This document shows positions 7,710-16,355 of a stretch of DNA of 38,126 nucleotides, piece by piece (position 1 is the first letter of the stretch; every line of letters begins with the position of its first letter). The stretch is from Actinophytocola sp. (GTDB lineage Bacteria > Actinomycetota > Actinomycetes > Mycobacteriales > Pseudonocardiaceae). The position numbers were made by a program, and so were the translations under genes. The notes below the pieces were generated by a model that was given only the letters and a program-made list of their open reading frames with translations, was not told where the DNA came from and made no database searches. The stretch lies in NCBI RefSeq assembly GCF_009379765.1, contig NZ_WHTD01000074.1, positions 1 through 38,126 of the forward strand. The letters run 5' to 3'.

Positions 7710-8372
7710 GTGAGCGACGAGACCAGCACCGACACCGACCCGGACACCCACGCGGAGCAGCCGGGTGGGGCCGACGTGGGGCCGCCGCCGACGCCCCCCG
7801 AGCCGCCCCTGCCGCCCCTGCCGCCGCGCCGCGGCTGGCTGTTCGCCGTCGTGGCGCCGGTCGTGCTGGTCGCCGACATCATCACCAAGATCCTCGCGAT
7901 CGCGGCGCTCGCCGGGGAGCCGCCGGCGCGGGTGCTCGGCGGGCTCGTCTACCTGCAGATCGTCCGGAACCCGGGGGCCGCGTTCGGCATGGCCACCGGG
8001 ATGACGTGGCTGCTCACCTGCGTCGCCCTCGCGGTCGTCGTCGCGATCATCTGGATCATGCCCAAGCTTCGCTCGGTCGGCTGGGCCATCGGGCTCGCGC
8101 TCGTGCTCGCCGGCGCGCTCGGCAACCTCATCGACCGGTTCTTCCGCGAGCCGGGCCCGCTGCGCGGCCACGTCGTCGACTTCGTCTCGGTCTTCCAGCC
8201 CAACGGCGACTTCTTCCCGGTGTTCAACATCGCCGACTCGGCCATCGTCTGCGGCGGCATCCTCATCGTGCTGATGGCGTTGCTCGGCCGGGACTACGAC
8301 GGCCGGCTCACGAAGGACAAGGCCGCGGACAAGGCCGCCGGCAAGGACCTGGACAAGGCTCCGGAGAAGTGA
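7710..8372 (+). CDS. lspA: Lipoprotein signal peptidase (signal peptidase II)
   Basis: Cleaves signal peptides of diacylated prolipoproteins in the cytoplasmic membrane. Four hydrophobic segments follow a long proline-rich cytoplasmic N-terminus (PPPTPPEPPLPPLPP, residues 25-39). Signatures are VRNPGAAFG (86-93), GNLIDR, and the two catalytic aspartates D157 in HVVDFV and D176 in FNIADSA. The tail is an Lys/Asp/Ala-rich repeat (KDKAADKAAGKDLDKAPEK), common in actinobacterial orthologues. The start is uncertain: GTG codons occur at 7686, 7695 and 7710. GTG 7710 is chosen because GACAAT (7698-7703) sits six bases upstream, as in several leaderless genes here. The stop overlaps the next gene in GTGA, so the two are coupled. 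Confidence 0.94.
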   Translation: MSDETSTDTDPDTHAEQPGGADVGPPPTPPEPPLPPLPPRRGWLFAVVAPVVLVADIITKILAIAALAGEPPARVLGGLVYLQIVRNPGAAFGMATGMTWLLTCVALAVVVAIIWIMPKLRSVGWAIGLALVLAGALGNLIDRFFREPGPLRGHVVDFVSVFQPNGDFFPVFNIADSAIVCGGILIVLMALLGRDYDGRLTKDKAADKAAGKDLDKAPEK

Positions 8373-9295
8373 CCGCCCGCACCCTGCCCGTGCCCGACGG
8401 GCTGGACGGCATGCGGGTCGACGCCGGCCTCGCCAAGCTCCTCGGCCTGTCCCGCACCACCGTCGCCGCGCTGGCCGAGTCCGGCGACGTCAGCCTCGAC
8501 GGCCGGCCCGCGGGCAAGTCCGACCGGCTCGTCGCAGGCGCATGGCTCGAGGTGACGCTGCCCGAGCCGGACCGCCCCGTGCCGGTGCGGGCCGACCCGG
8601 TGCCGGGCCTGCGGACCATCTACGAGGACGACGACGTGGTCGTCGTCGACAAGCCGGTCGGCGTCGCGGCCCATCCGAGCCCCGGCTGGACCGGGCCGAC
8701 GGTCGTCGGCGGGCTCGCCGCGGCCGGGGTGCGGGTGTCGACCTCCGGCGCGGCCGAGCGGCAGGGCGTCGTGCACCGGCTGGACGTCGGCACGACCGGC
8801 ATCATGGTCGTGGCCAAGAGCGAGCACGCCTACACGGTCCTCAAGCGCGCGTTCAAGGACCGAACGGTCGAGAAGGGCTACCACGCGCTCGTCCAGGGCC
8901 ACCCCGACCCGACGGTCGGCACCATCGACGCGCCGATCGACCGGCACCCCAAGCACGACTACAGGTTCGCCGTCGTCGCCTCCGGCCGGCCAAGCGTCAC
9001 GCATTACCAGGTGCTCGAGGCGTTCCGGGCCGCGTCGCTCGTGGACATCAAGCTCGAGACCGGGCGAACACACCAGATCCGGGTGCACTTCTCGGCGCTG
9101 CGCCACCCCTGCGTCGGCGACCTGGCCTACGGCGCGGACCCGGTGCTCGCCAAGCGGCTCGGGCTGACCCGGCAGTGGCTGCACGCCCGCCGGCTCGGCT
9201 TCGAGCACCCCGCGGACGGCCGATGGGTCGAGTTCACCAGCGAGTACCCCGACGATCTGCGCATCGCCCTGGAGCGTCTCTCGGCCGAGGGCTGA
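8369..9295 (+). CDS. RluD/RluA-family pseudouridine synthase
   Basis: Isomerises specific uridines of RNA, probably 23S rRNA, to pseudouridine. Residues 15-75 form an S4 RNA-binding domain (DAGLAKLLGLSRTTVAALAE ... SLDGRPAGKSDRL). The catalytic domain starts near 80 with IYEDDDVVVVDKPVGVAAHP, and the catalytic aspartate is D139 in GVVHRLDVGTTG. Further family motifs are LETGRTHQIRVHF and HPCVGDLAYG. GTG 8369 overlaps the lspA stop by four bases; the 308-residue product has the family length. The lspA plus RluD-like pair is conserved in actinobacteria and Bacillus. The exact target uridine cannot be decided here. No defect is seen. Confidence 0.94.
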   Translation: MTARTLPVPDGLDGMRVDAGLAKLLGLSRTTVAALAESGDVSLDGRPAGKSDRLVAGAWLEVTLPEPDRPVPVRADPVPGLRTIYEDDDVVVVDKPVGVAAHPSPGWTGPTVVGGLAAAGVRVSTSGAAERQGVVHRLDVGTTGIMVVAKSEHAYTVLKRAFKDRTVEKGYHALVQGHPDPTVGTIDAPIDRHPKHDYRFAVVASGRPSVTHYQVLEAFRAASLVDIKLETGRTHQIRVHFSALRHPCVGDLAYGADPVLAKRLGLTRQWLHARRLGFEHPADGRWVEFTSEYPDDLRIALERLSAEG

Positions 9296-9392
9296 CGGTC
9301 GGTTTCGCGCCGTTCCGCGCACAACCGTGCCCGGAGTCGGCTACCGTCGATGGCAACGGTTAGTGTGCAATGGTCAACTGAGGGTAGTTGAG

Positions 9393-9793
9393 ATGCCTGA
9401 CCCTTCGCCGAACGACGGCTTCACCGCCAACCTCAACGACGCGGACAAGGCCGCGACACAGTCGTTGCCGGCCGCGGCGTCGCTGATTCGGGACCCGGTG
9501 ACCTACCTGGTCTCGCTCGTCGACTTCGAGGGGGCGAACGTCTACCGCGCCGCCGACCGCGCGACGAATGCCTTCGGGCTGTACAAGGAGGGACTCGGCC
9601 GCCGGCAGCGGGACATCGCCCGGGTGGTCGACGAGACCGCCGAGGCGCTGAAGGACATCGTCAACGTGTACCGGCGCGTGGACGGGCAGGTCCGACCGTG
9701 GGTGTTGACCTCGGCAAGTCCGACGACCAGGTGGGGCACGCGATCGCGGACATGCGGGCCGCGCTGAACGCGATGCTCGACGGACGAGTGTGA
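9393..9793 (+). CDS. EspC/ESX-like small helical protein, frameshifted near 9690
   Basis: A mainly helical protein resembling the small substrates or partners of type VII (ESX) secretion, such as EspC-like proteins; this is a similarity of pattern, not proof. ATG 9393 follows GAGGG (9380-9384) by eight bases. The literal frame stops at 9767, but after RRVDGQ its codon use turns non-coding, while another frame continues with GVDLGKSDDQVGHAIADM and ends RAALNAMLDGRV at a TGA (9791-9793). Joining them needs one extra base near 9685-9700 and gives about 133 residues. The corrected stop overlaps a GTG start of the next gene in GTGA, which supports the correction. There is no signal peptide. It heads a three-gene coupled set with a WXG100-like protein and a lipoprotein. 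Confidence 0.62.
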
Positions 9794-10652
9794 CGGGCGA
9801 CCGCGGCGGGGAGATCGACCGCCCGGTGCACGACGACCTGAACGTCTCCTGTCGCTGGACCCGAAGAAGATCGAGGAGGAGTTCGCCCGGCTCCGCCAGG
9901 CCGCCTTCCTGATCGGCGAGAATTCCGAGGTGGTGGTCAAGGTGAGCGAGGCTTACCAACTGCTCGACGACTGGCGGGGCGCCGCCGCGGACGCCTTCCG
10001 GGATCAGCTGGTGCGCATCCAGACCTTCGTCAAGGAGAGCCAGCATCCGGCAGTCCTCGCCGGCCTGCAGGCGCTCGGTGCGTTGTTCAGCCTGGCGTAC
10101 CACATGCGGCAGAGCTACCACGACCTGGCGGTCGTCGTGCGCAGCTGCGCCAACCACGAGATCGACCAGCAGCAGGCCAGGGAGGACAAGCTCAAGCTCG
10201 CGATCGGCAAGGAGCTGGTGCTGGCCGCGCTGTCGCTGAACCCGGCCAAGATGGCGAGTGCCGTGGTGGACTTCGGAGTGGAGGCGGCCGGGGCGCTCGG
10301 TGACTACTCGATCGAGGGAACCGGGGCCGACGTGGTGATCGACGCCTACCGGGACCGGAGCATCAGCCTGCGGGAGACCTTCGAGAGCAACCTCAACCTG
10401 CTCTCCCAACGAATGCAGGACGACTGGGCGAGCCAGGTGGAGAACGACGGGAAGCTTCAGGTGATGCAGCCGCTGAACCCCGTTGCCGACGTGGGCAGCC
10501 CGGATTTCAGCTACGAGGCGTTCAGCACCGAGGAGTACCCGCCCGGCGGGCCGTTCGCCAAGCAGGTGGATGTCGAGCGGAAGCGCTACGCCCAGGAGGA
10601 AGAGGCACACGACACCGAGATCAACCGGCGGCTCGAGGGGCACGACCGGTGA
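9790..10652 (+). CDS. WXG100-like (ESX-type) long helical protein, frameshifted near 9848
   Basis: A type VII secretion-like protein. The core reads LDPKKIEEEFARLRQAAFLI, then SEAYQLLDDWRGAAADAF: two amphipathic helices joined by a WRG turn, the WXG100 signature. A long extension of more than 150 residues follows, with an alanine-rich segment (KELVLAALSLNPAKMASAVV) and a charged tail ending RRLEGHDR. The frame of this core opens without a good start, but GTG 9790, overlapping the previous stop, begins MTGDRGGEIDRPVHDDLNVS in another frame. One missing base near 9848 would join them into about 287 residues. Its stop overlaps the GTG of the lipoprotein gene. Likely exported or envelope-associated; function is unknown. 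Confidence 0.65.
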
Positions 10653-11266
10653 GGGCGGGCACATGGCGGATCGTGATGTGCTTCCTCGTGGCCGGTGTAC
10701 TGACCGGGTGCACGCCGGATGAGCGGAAGGACACCGGCTCGACCAGCACGACACCGACCTCGACCGCGCGAAGCACTACCACGTCGATTTCGACGCCTCC
10801 CTCGACTCCGCCGCAGACCTCGCCGCCGCCGATCACCCGGCCGCTGGATCCGAGTCGCTACGCCAGCGAGCGCACGGTGTGTGATCTGCTCACCGAAGCC
10901 CAGGCCATGGAGCTCGGTCTGCCCAGCCCCGGCGACCCGAGCAGCATCGAAGGCACCTTCCTGTCCTGCCACCGCCGGCACGCGCTCGCCGACCGAGAGG
11001 TGAACTACGACCTCTGGCTCGACTCCGACCTGCTGGGTTCCACGTACCGCGGCCTCGAGGAGTACGAGGACTGGGAGCTTCGGGACATCGCGGGGCAGCC
11101 GGCCGTGGTGATCGGCGCGGACCCCGCCCGGGCCTGCCGGGTGGACATCGGGCTGGGAAAGCGCGAGGGGATCGAGCTCATGGCCAGTGACGACGACGGG
11201 AAGGCCTGTGCGGTGGCGGTGGCGGTGGCCGAGCAGATCGTGCGGAACCTCGCCGGAGATGGCTGA
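10649..11266 (+). CDS. Lipoprotein, DUF3558-like
   Basis: A 205-residue lipoprotein. The N-terminus is a signal peptide with lipobox VLTGC, so the cysteine near residue 21 should be lipidated and anchor the protein outside the membrane. A Thr/Ser/Pro-rich linker (about residues 28-65) follows. The folded domain (RTVCDLLTEAQAMELGLP ... FLSCHRR ... ARACRVDIGLGKREGIELMA ... GKACAVAVAVAEQIVRNL) has the cysteine pattern and ending of DUF3558 proteins, abundant in Pseudonocardiaceae and of unknown function. GTG 10649 overlaps the WXG100-like stop by four bases, so it is translated with it. LspA, encoded 2 kb upstream, would process it. Context suggests that it works with the two ESX-like proteins at the cell envelope (inference). 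Confidence 0.8.
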   Translation: MRAGTWRIVMCFLVAGVLTGCTPDERKDTGSTSTTPTSTARSTTTSISTPPSTPPQTSPPPITRPLDPSRYASERTVCDLLTEAQAMELGLPSPGDPSSIEGTFLSCHRRHALADREVNYDLWLDSDLLGSTYRGLEEYEDWELRDIAGQPAVVIGADPARACRVDIGLGKREGIELMASDDDGKACAVAVAVAEQIVRNLAGDG

Positions 11267-11319
11267 CTTTCGGCGGTCTCTTACGTAAGTTGTGCTCACC
11301 AGAGGTACGAGGGGGTGCC

Positions 11320-11571
11320 ATGACACGGCCGGGCGCATACGACGACGACCACTTACCGGACCGGTTCCTCGTCGACGGCGTGGCGCCGTCGGTCATCGGG
11401 GAGACGGACGGGCCCGACCCAGCAGGCGACGGTGGCTACGACGGTGGCTACGACGGCGGCGGCTACGAGTACGAGGCGCGAACCTACCGCGAGCCGCCGA
11501 CGTCCCCGATCCCCGCCCAGAAACCGCCGGAGGAGCGCAGGTCCTGGCTGGGCCGCATGTTCGGCCGCTGA
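11320..11571 (+). CDS. Small acidic Gly/Tyr/Asp-repeat protein, unknown function
   Basis: An 83-residue protein I do not recognise. It starts MTRPGAYDDDHLPDRFLVDG, is strongly acidic in the first half, and carries a repeat GGYDGGYDGGGYEYE near residues 40-54, encoded by near-identical 12-base units. The end switches to basic and aromatic (RRSWLGRMFGR), like a short amphipathic tail that could contact membrane or nucleic acid. ATG 11320 is preceded by a G-rich ribosome-binding site (GAGGGGG, about 11309-11315). It lies alone between the lipoprotein gene and a convergent gene. No signal peptide or catalytic motif is visible. Coding status is supported by codon-position bias and the ribosome-binding site. 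Confidence 0.6.
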   Translation: MTRPGAYDDDHLPDRFLVDGVAPSVIGETDGPDPAGDGGYDGGYDGGGYEYEARTYREPPTSPIPAQKPPEERRSWLGRMFGR

Positions 11572-11589
11572 CAGCCCCAGGTCCGCGCG

Positions 11590-12630
11590 TCAGTCCTCGA
11601 CCGTCCAGTTGAGGGTGCGGGACTCCTCGTCCGGTCGCGGGCTCCAGCGCACGGAGGTGACCTCGGTCTGCTCCGGCACCACGTACACCGTGTGCCCACC
11701 CGCGGTCTCGCCCGGCGGCACGCCGATCCGGTGCGGCGGCCGCGAGGACAGCGACACCGGCGCCTTCGAGATCGTCTTCCCGTCCGGCGTCACCAGCACC
11801 AGGTACAGGTCCGGCAGCGACTGGAACGCCACCGACCCCCGGTTGGTCAGCTCGGTGTGCACGACGACCGAGCGCTCGCCCTCCTGCAGCCGGTAGCCGG
11901 CCGCGGTGAACAGGTAGTCGGCCGGGTCGACGACCTCAACCAGCTGGATCGCGAGCCGCTCACCCTCGAGGCCCTCGGTCTGCAGCATCGCGCCGACCTT
12001 GCCCTGCCGCACCTCGCCCTCCGGCCGCTCGGCGCGCACGGTCGGCTGGGTGACGTCCTGCGGCGGCTGGTCGCCGCGTGCCCAGGTCGAGGTCTGCGGC
12101 GGCCCCCACATGGTCATCGGCGCGTCCGGCTGCGGCGTCGGGAACGGGATGCTCGGCGGTCCGGTCTGCGCGGGGAACGGCGCGCTCGGCGGGCCGGTCC
12201 GGGGCTGGTAGCCCATCTGCACCGGACCCGACGGGACCTGGTGCGGACCCGAGGGGACCGAGTGCGGGCCGGACTGAACCGAATGGGGCCCGGACGGCCC
12301 GGGCGGCGGGACGGGACCCGGACCTTGGTACGGCATCGGCATCGGCACCGGGCCGGACGGCGGCGCCTGGTACTGGGGTTGCTGCGGGTAGCCGTACGGC
12401 GCCGACGGGGCGGCCTGGGCCATCGCGGCGGCGGCCGCGGCACGCAGCCGGGCCGGGTCGCACTCCACGCCCACCAGCAGCGGCAGTCCGATGGCGGACA
12501 GCGCGACGAGGCGCGACGCCACCTCCCGCGGGTCCATCCCCATGCGGGCGGCGACCTCGTGTACCGCTGCTCTGCCCATCTCGGCAACGACGCCGAGCAG
12601 GCGGGCGTCTACCGGATCCGTCGCGACCAC
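11590..12630 (-). CDS. AsnC-like winged-helix protein with proline-rich linker and Ig-like C-terminal domain
   Basis: A three-part protein of unknown function, 346 residues. Residues 1-60 (VDARLLGVVAEMGRAAVHEV ... MGMDPREVASRLVALSAIGL) resemble the helix-turn-helix of Lrp/AsnC regulators. A proline/glycine-rich linker of about 140 residues follows with repeats of the type SGPHSVPSGP. The last 120 residues (AIQLVEVVDPADYLFTAAGY ... VVVHTELTNRGSVAFQSLPD) look like the beta-sandwich of DUF4352/MPT63-type proteins, usually extracytoplasmic. There is no signal peptide or membrane segment, so the combination is odd. GTG 12630 is preferred over GTG 12639 because TAGCGT (12638-12643, minus strand) is seven bases before it, a leaderless arrangement. 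Confidence 0.72.
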   Translation of the reverse strand: MVATDPVDARLLGVVAEMGRAAVHEVAARMGMDPREVASRLVALSAIGLPLLVGVECDPARLRAAAAAAMAQAAPSAPYGYPQQPQYQAPPSGPVPMPMPYQGPGPVPPPGPSGPHSVQSGPHSVPSGPHQVPSGPVQMGYQPRTGPPSAPFPAQTGPPSIPFPTPQPDAPMTMWGPPQTSTWARGDQPPQDVTQPTVRAERPEGEVRQGKVGAMLQTEGLEGERLAIQLVEVVDPADYLFTAAGYRLQEGERSVVVHTELTNRGSVAFQSLPDLYLVLVTPDGKTISKAPVSLSSRPPHRIGVPPGETAGGHTVYVVPEQTEVTSVRWSPRPDEESRTLNWTVED

Positions 12631-12722
12631 GGATCGCACGCTACCCGGTCGCCGCGATCATCGCGGTGGAGCCGCGCCCATGTGCAGGAAACCCACCGGG
12701 TTCCTCGGGCCACGCTGGCAGG

Positions 12723-13910
12723 ATGACAGCCGTGGAGATCATTCACGAAGGCCGCTGGACCCGCGGCGACCGCGCCGCCGACCCCTGGCCGCGGCTGCCG
12801 TTCGAGGTGCCGCCGGGCTGCCCCGCGATCGAGGTCGAGCTGGCCGTCGGGGGCGATCCGGCGGTCCCCGGCGCGGTGATCGACCTCGGCTGCGAGGGCG
12901 CCGCGGGCTGGCGCGGCTGGTCCGGCGGCGCCCGCACCCGCTACGCGATCACCCCGACCGCCGCCACGCCCGGCTACCTGCCGGGGGAGCCCGAGCCCGG
13001 CGTCTGGCACGTGGTCCTCGGCCTGCACCGGCTGCCCGAGTCCGGAGTGGACTACACGGTGACGGTCCGCACCGGCGGCGCACCGCGGGTCGAGCGGGAC
13101 CGGCCCGCACCGGACGTTCCGGACCGACCGGCACCCCGAGAGCTGCCGGCCGCCACCGGGTCGCGCTGGGTGGCGGTCGACCTGCACGCGCACACGCTGC
13201 ACTCCGACGGCCTGCTGACTGTTGCCGAGCTCGCCGCCCGCGCGGTCGCGGCGGGGCTGGACGCGCTCGCGGTCACCGACCACAACACCACGAGCCACCA
13301 CGCCGAGCTCGCCGAGGTCGGCCGGCGCTACGGCATCGCGCTGGTCCCCGGCCAGGAGGTCACCACCGAGCACGGCCATGCCAACGCGTTCGGCGACATC
13401 GGCTGGGTCGACTTCCGCGAGCCCGCCGCGAGCTGGGTGCGCACGGTGGCCGAGCGCGGCGGGCTGCTCTCGGTCAACCACCCGCTCGCCGCCGACTGCG
13501 CCTGGCGGCACCCGCTGCCGGTCCGCCCGCCGCTCGCCGAGGTCTGGCACTCCAGCTGGGTCGCCCCGACCTGGGGCGGCCCGCTCGCCTGGTGGCAGGC
13601 CTGGGGCACCGATGTCACGCCGATCGGCGGCAGCGACTGGCACGCCCCGGACGGCAGCGCGAGCCTCGGCGCGCCGACCACATGGGTCGCCGTCGACGGC
13701 GCCGCACACGGGCCCGAGCTGGTCCCCGCGGTGCTCGACGGGCTGCGGACACCGCGGTGCGGCCGGGACGCTCGTGCTGGGTGGCGGCCGGCGCCTCGCC
13801 GTCCGGTCCGATCGGGATCGTCTGCCGGCCGGGGAGGGCGGTCACGCGCTGTGCGGGCACGACGGGAGCGTGCTCGCGCTGGCCGGCGCACCCCGGTGAT
13901 GCCGCGCTGA
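12723..13910 (+). CDS. CehA/McbA-type PHP-domain metallohydrolase, likely frameshift near 13755
   Basis: A PHP-superfamily phosphoesterase or hydrolase. An N-terminal beta-rich domain of about 135 residues precedes the metal domain. Ligand motifs are VDLHAHTLHSDG, AVTDHNTTSHHAE, PGQEVTTEHGHANAFG, SVNHPLA and GGSDWH, the full PHP set, so it should bind three metals. The literal frame ends at 13910, but from about 13755 its product is arginine-rich with A/T at many third positions. The next frame gives GTLVLGGGRRLAVRSDRDRL and stops at 13899, so one extra base is likely. CACGCT (12711-12716) six bases before ATG suggests a leaderless start. The neighbouring ABC importer suggests that it hydrolyses an imported or envelope phosphodiester (inference). 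Confidence 0.85.
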   Translation: MTAVEIIHEGRWTRGDRAADPWPRLPFEVPPGCPAIEVELAVGGDPAVPGAVIDLGCEGAAGWRGWSGGARTRYAITPTAATPGYLPGEPEPGVWHVVLGLHRLPESGVDYTVTVRTGGAPRVERDRPAPDVPDRPAPRELPAATGSRWVAVDLHAHTLHSDGLLTVAELAARAVAAGLDALAVTDHNTTSHHAELAEVGRRYGIALVPGQEVTTEHGHANAFGDIGWVDFREPAASWVRTVAERGGLLSVNHPLAADCAWRHPLPVRPPLAEVWHSSWVAPTWGGPLAWWQAWGTDVTPIGGSDWHAPDGSASLGAPTTWVAVDGAAHGPELVPAVLDGLRTPRCGRDARAGWRPAPRRPVRSGSSAGRGGRSRAVRARRERARAGRRTPVMPR

Positions 13911-13912
13911 GC

Positions 13913-13941
13913 TTGTCAGCGCGCCGTGGGTGATACAAGAT
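13913..13941 (+). promoter_or_regulatory. Candidate promoter of the ABC importer operon
   Basis: TTGTCA (13913-13918) is followed 17 bases later by CAAGAT (13936-13941), embedded in TGATACAAGATT. It is the only A/T-rich stretch between the PHP gene and the binding-protein gene. It would give a leader of about 80 bases ending at GAGAGAGG (14011-14018). Confidence 0.5.
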
Positions 13942-14026
13942 TCCGACACATTCGGTCCACGTTTGGTGAGGTCTCCACTTGGAGCGCTCTACCGACGCCC
14001 GCTCGACCACGAGAGAGGTGCCGAAG

Positions 14027-15436
14027 ATGCGACGAAAGCTCTTGTTGGCCGGCACGGTTGCCATGACTCCCGCGCTGGCTCTGATGCTGTCCGGCTGCCT
14101 CGGCCAGCAGCAGGAGTCCGACGCCGGCAAGAACGCCGACGCGAAGGACGTCACCCTCACGATCACCTCGAACTCGGTCCAGGGCGGCAAGAACGACCTC
14201 GGTGCCAAGTGGATCGAGGACTGGGTGATCCCGGAGTTCACCAAGCAGCAGAAGGAGAAGGGCGTCAACGTCACCGTCGAGTTCGACGGCCTGGGCGTGG
14301 ACGACGCGGACTACAAGGCGAAGATCGCGCTCGACTTCGGCACCGACATCGGCGGGGACGTCGTCGAGATCGACGGCATCTGGCTCGGCGAGTTCGCCCA
14401 GGGCGGCCAGGTCCGCCCGCTCGACGACGTGGTCGGCAAGGACGAGGTCGACGCCTGGGACGGCTGGTCGCAGATTCCCGACGCGGTGCAGCGGCTCAGC
14501 ACCTTCGAGGGCAAGCGGTACGGCATCCCGCAGGGCACCGACGGCCGGGTGCTGTTCTTCAACAAGAAGCTGTTCGCCCAGGCCGGGCTGCCCGCCGACT
14601 GGCAGCCGACGAGCTGGGAGGAGATCACCGCGGCGGCGCTGTCGCTCAAGTCCCTGCCCGGGGTCACCCCGATCCAGCTCAACGCCGGCACCGCGATGAC
14701 CGAGGCGACGACCATGCAGGGCGTGCTGCCGCTGCTCGCCGGTGCCGGCTCGGAGATCTACGCCGACGGCAAGTGGCAGGGCGACACCGACGGGATGAGG
14801 TCCGTGCTCGACCTCTACCAGCAGGTCTACAAGGGCGGCCTCGGCGACCCGGTGCTGCAGCAGGAGGCCAAGGGCCGAGACCGCTCGTTCGAGCTGTTCG
14901 CCCAGAACAAGATCGGCATCCTGATGGAGAGCGACTACTTCTGGCGCTCGGTGGTCGACCCGGTCGACGGAGTCGCCAAGATGGCCGACCGGGACACCGC
15001 GGTGGGCTGGGCCAAGATCCCCGCGATGACACCGGGCTCCGGTGTGGACGGTCAGGACTTCGTCTCGATGTCCGGCGGCGGGATCCGGGTGATCAACCCG
15101 AAGACCGAGTACCCGCAGCAGGCCTGGGAGCTCATGCGGTTCATGAGCTCCGCCGAGGCGACCAAGGCCTACCTCGGTGACTCCGCGCAGGTCACCGCGC
15201 GCGCGGACGTGAACGAGGAGGTCCTCAAGAGCGACCCGATGCTGAACTTCATCGCCACCGAGGTCCTGCCGATCACCCGGTACCGGCCGGGTCTCGCGGA
15301 CTACCCGAAGGTGTCCACCGCGCTGCAGCAGGCGACAGCGGACGTGATCGCCGGCAAGAGCGCGGCGGAGGCGGCCGCCGGCTACCAGGGCGCGCTGGTG
15401 AAGGCGGTCGGGGAGGACGCGGTCGCCGGTGGTTAG
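14027..15436 (+). CDS. ABC importer extracellular solute-binding lipoprotein (family 1)
   Basis: The ligand-capturing subunit of a carbohydrate-type ABC importer, 469 residues, lipid-anchored. The signal peptide ends in lipobox LSGC (cysteine near residue 24). The mature part has the family-1 architecture: VTLTITSN start, DVVEIDGIWLGEFAQGG, then GIPQGTDGRVLFFNKKLFAQ in the hinge region, and a C-terminal lobe (QNKIGILMESDYFWRSV, PQQAWELMRFMSS). ATG 14027 is eight bases after GAGAGAGG. The C-terminus overlaps the first permease gene by eight bases. Ligand identity is not readable; the family takes up mono- and oligosaccharides, trehalose, or glycerol phosphates. Conserved acidic and aromatic residues suggest a polar sugar-like ligand (inference). 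Confidence 0.92.
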   Translation: MRRKLLLAGTVAMTPALALMLSGCLGQQQESDAGKNADAKDVTLTITSNSVQGGKNDLGAKWIEDWVIPEFTKQQKEKGVNVTVEFDGLGVDDADYKAKIALDFGTDIGGDVVEIDGIWLGEFAQGGQVRPLDDVVGKDEVDAWDGWSQIPDAVQRLSTFEGKRYGIPQGTDGRVLFFNKKLFAQAGLPADWQPTSWEEITAAALSLKSLPGVTPIQLNAGTAMTEATTMQGVLPLLAGAGSEIYADGKWQGDTDGMRSVLDLYQQVYKGGLGDPVLQQEAKGRDRSFELFAQNKIGILMESDYFWRSVVDPVDGVAKMADRDTAVGWAKIPAMTPGSGVDGQDFVSMSGGGIRVINPKTEYPQQAWELMRFMSSAEATKAYLGDSAQVTARADVNEEVLKSDPMLNFIATEVLPITRYRPGLADYPKVSTALQQATADVIAGKSAAEAAAGYQGALVKAVGEDAVAGG

Positions 15437-16355
15437 CGCGCCACCGGCGGCGGCCCCCGACGTCGTGCCGCGGCGGGTCCCGGGCAACCGGGACACCGCC
15501 GGGCTCGGCGTCGCCCGCGCGGTGGGGTTCGTCTCGCCCGCGCTGCTGCTGATCGGCCTGTTCCTGGTCTTCCCGGCGGTGTGGACGATCTACATCGGGC
15601 TCACGAACTACGAGCTCACCGGCACCGCGTCGATCTCGCCCGCGTTCGTCGGCCTCGGCAACTTCATGGAGGCGCTGGACGACGCGCTGTTCGGCAACGC
15701 GCTGTGGCTGACGCTGGTGTTCGTCATCGGCTCCGCGGTGCTCGGCCAGAACCTGCTCGGCTTCGTGTTGGCGTGGCTGTTGCGCGGGGCCCGGCCGTGG
15801 CTGCGCCGGGTGGTCGAGGGCCTGGTGCTGCTGTCCTGGATCCTGCCCAGCGTCGTCGTCGCGTACCTGTGGATCGCGGTGCTGGACCGCGACGGCGGCA
15901 CGCTGGGCGCGCTGCTCGGCTCGCCCGGGACCGCGTGGCTCGTCGAGTACCCGATGGCGTCGCTGATCGTGTTCAACACCTGGCGCGGCACGGCGTTCTC
16001 GATGATGCTGTACAGCTCCGCGCTGGCCGCGGTGCCGCCCTCTCAGCTGGAGACCGCGCGCACGGTCGGCGCCAGCGGCTGGCAGACCGTGCGCGACGTC
16101 GTGTTCCCGCACATCCGCGGGCACGTGCTCACCAACACGCTGCTCATCTCGCTGTGGACGGCCAACGACTTCACGCCGTTCCTGCTCACCGCGGGCGGGC
16201 CCAACCACGGGTCGGAGACGCTGCCGGTGTTCATCTACCAGCAGGCGATCTCCTCGGGCCGGCTCGGCTACGCGGCGGCGATCTCGTTCCTGCTGCTGCT
16301 CGTCAACCTCGTCGTGGCGATGCTGTACCTGCTGCTGCTGAGGAAGCGCTCATGA
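15429..16355 (+). CDS. ABC importer permease, MalF/UgpA type
   Basis: The first membrane subunit of the importer, 308 residues with six predicted transmembrane helices; the first is VGFVSPALLLIGLFLVFPAV. The coupling-loop EAA motif reads TARTVGASGWQTVRDVVFPH and contacts the ATPase. The periplasmic stretch TNYELTGTASISPAFVGLGN is typical of sugar permeases. GTG 15429 overlaps the binding-protein stop, so the two are coupled; the N-terminal 30 residues (APPAAAPDVVPRRVPGNRD) are cytoplasmic and unstructured. The stop overlaps the next gene in ATGA. Confidence 0.92.
   Translation: MVSAPPAAAPDVVPRRVPGNRDTAGLGVARAVGFVSPALLLIGLFLVFPAVWTIYIGLTNYELTGTASISPAFVGLGNFMEALDDALFGNALWLTLVFVIGSAVLGQNLLGFVLAWLLRGARPWLRRVVEGLVLLSWILPSVVVAYLWIAVLDRDGGTLGALLGSPGTAWLVEYPMASLIVFNTWRGTAFSMMLYSSALAAVPPSQLETARTVGASGWQTVRDVVFPHIRGHVLTNTLLISLWTANDFTPFLLTAGGPNHGSETLPVFIYQQAISSGRLGYAAAISFLLLLVNLVVAMLYLLLLRKRS

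Noticed and set aside
9685..9855. Programmed frameshifting in the ESX-like genes
   Set aside because: No slippery heptamer is evident and two independent events lie within 160 bases, alongside similar indels elsewhere; error is simpler.
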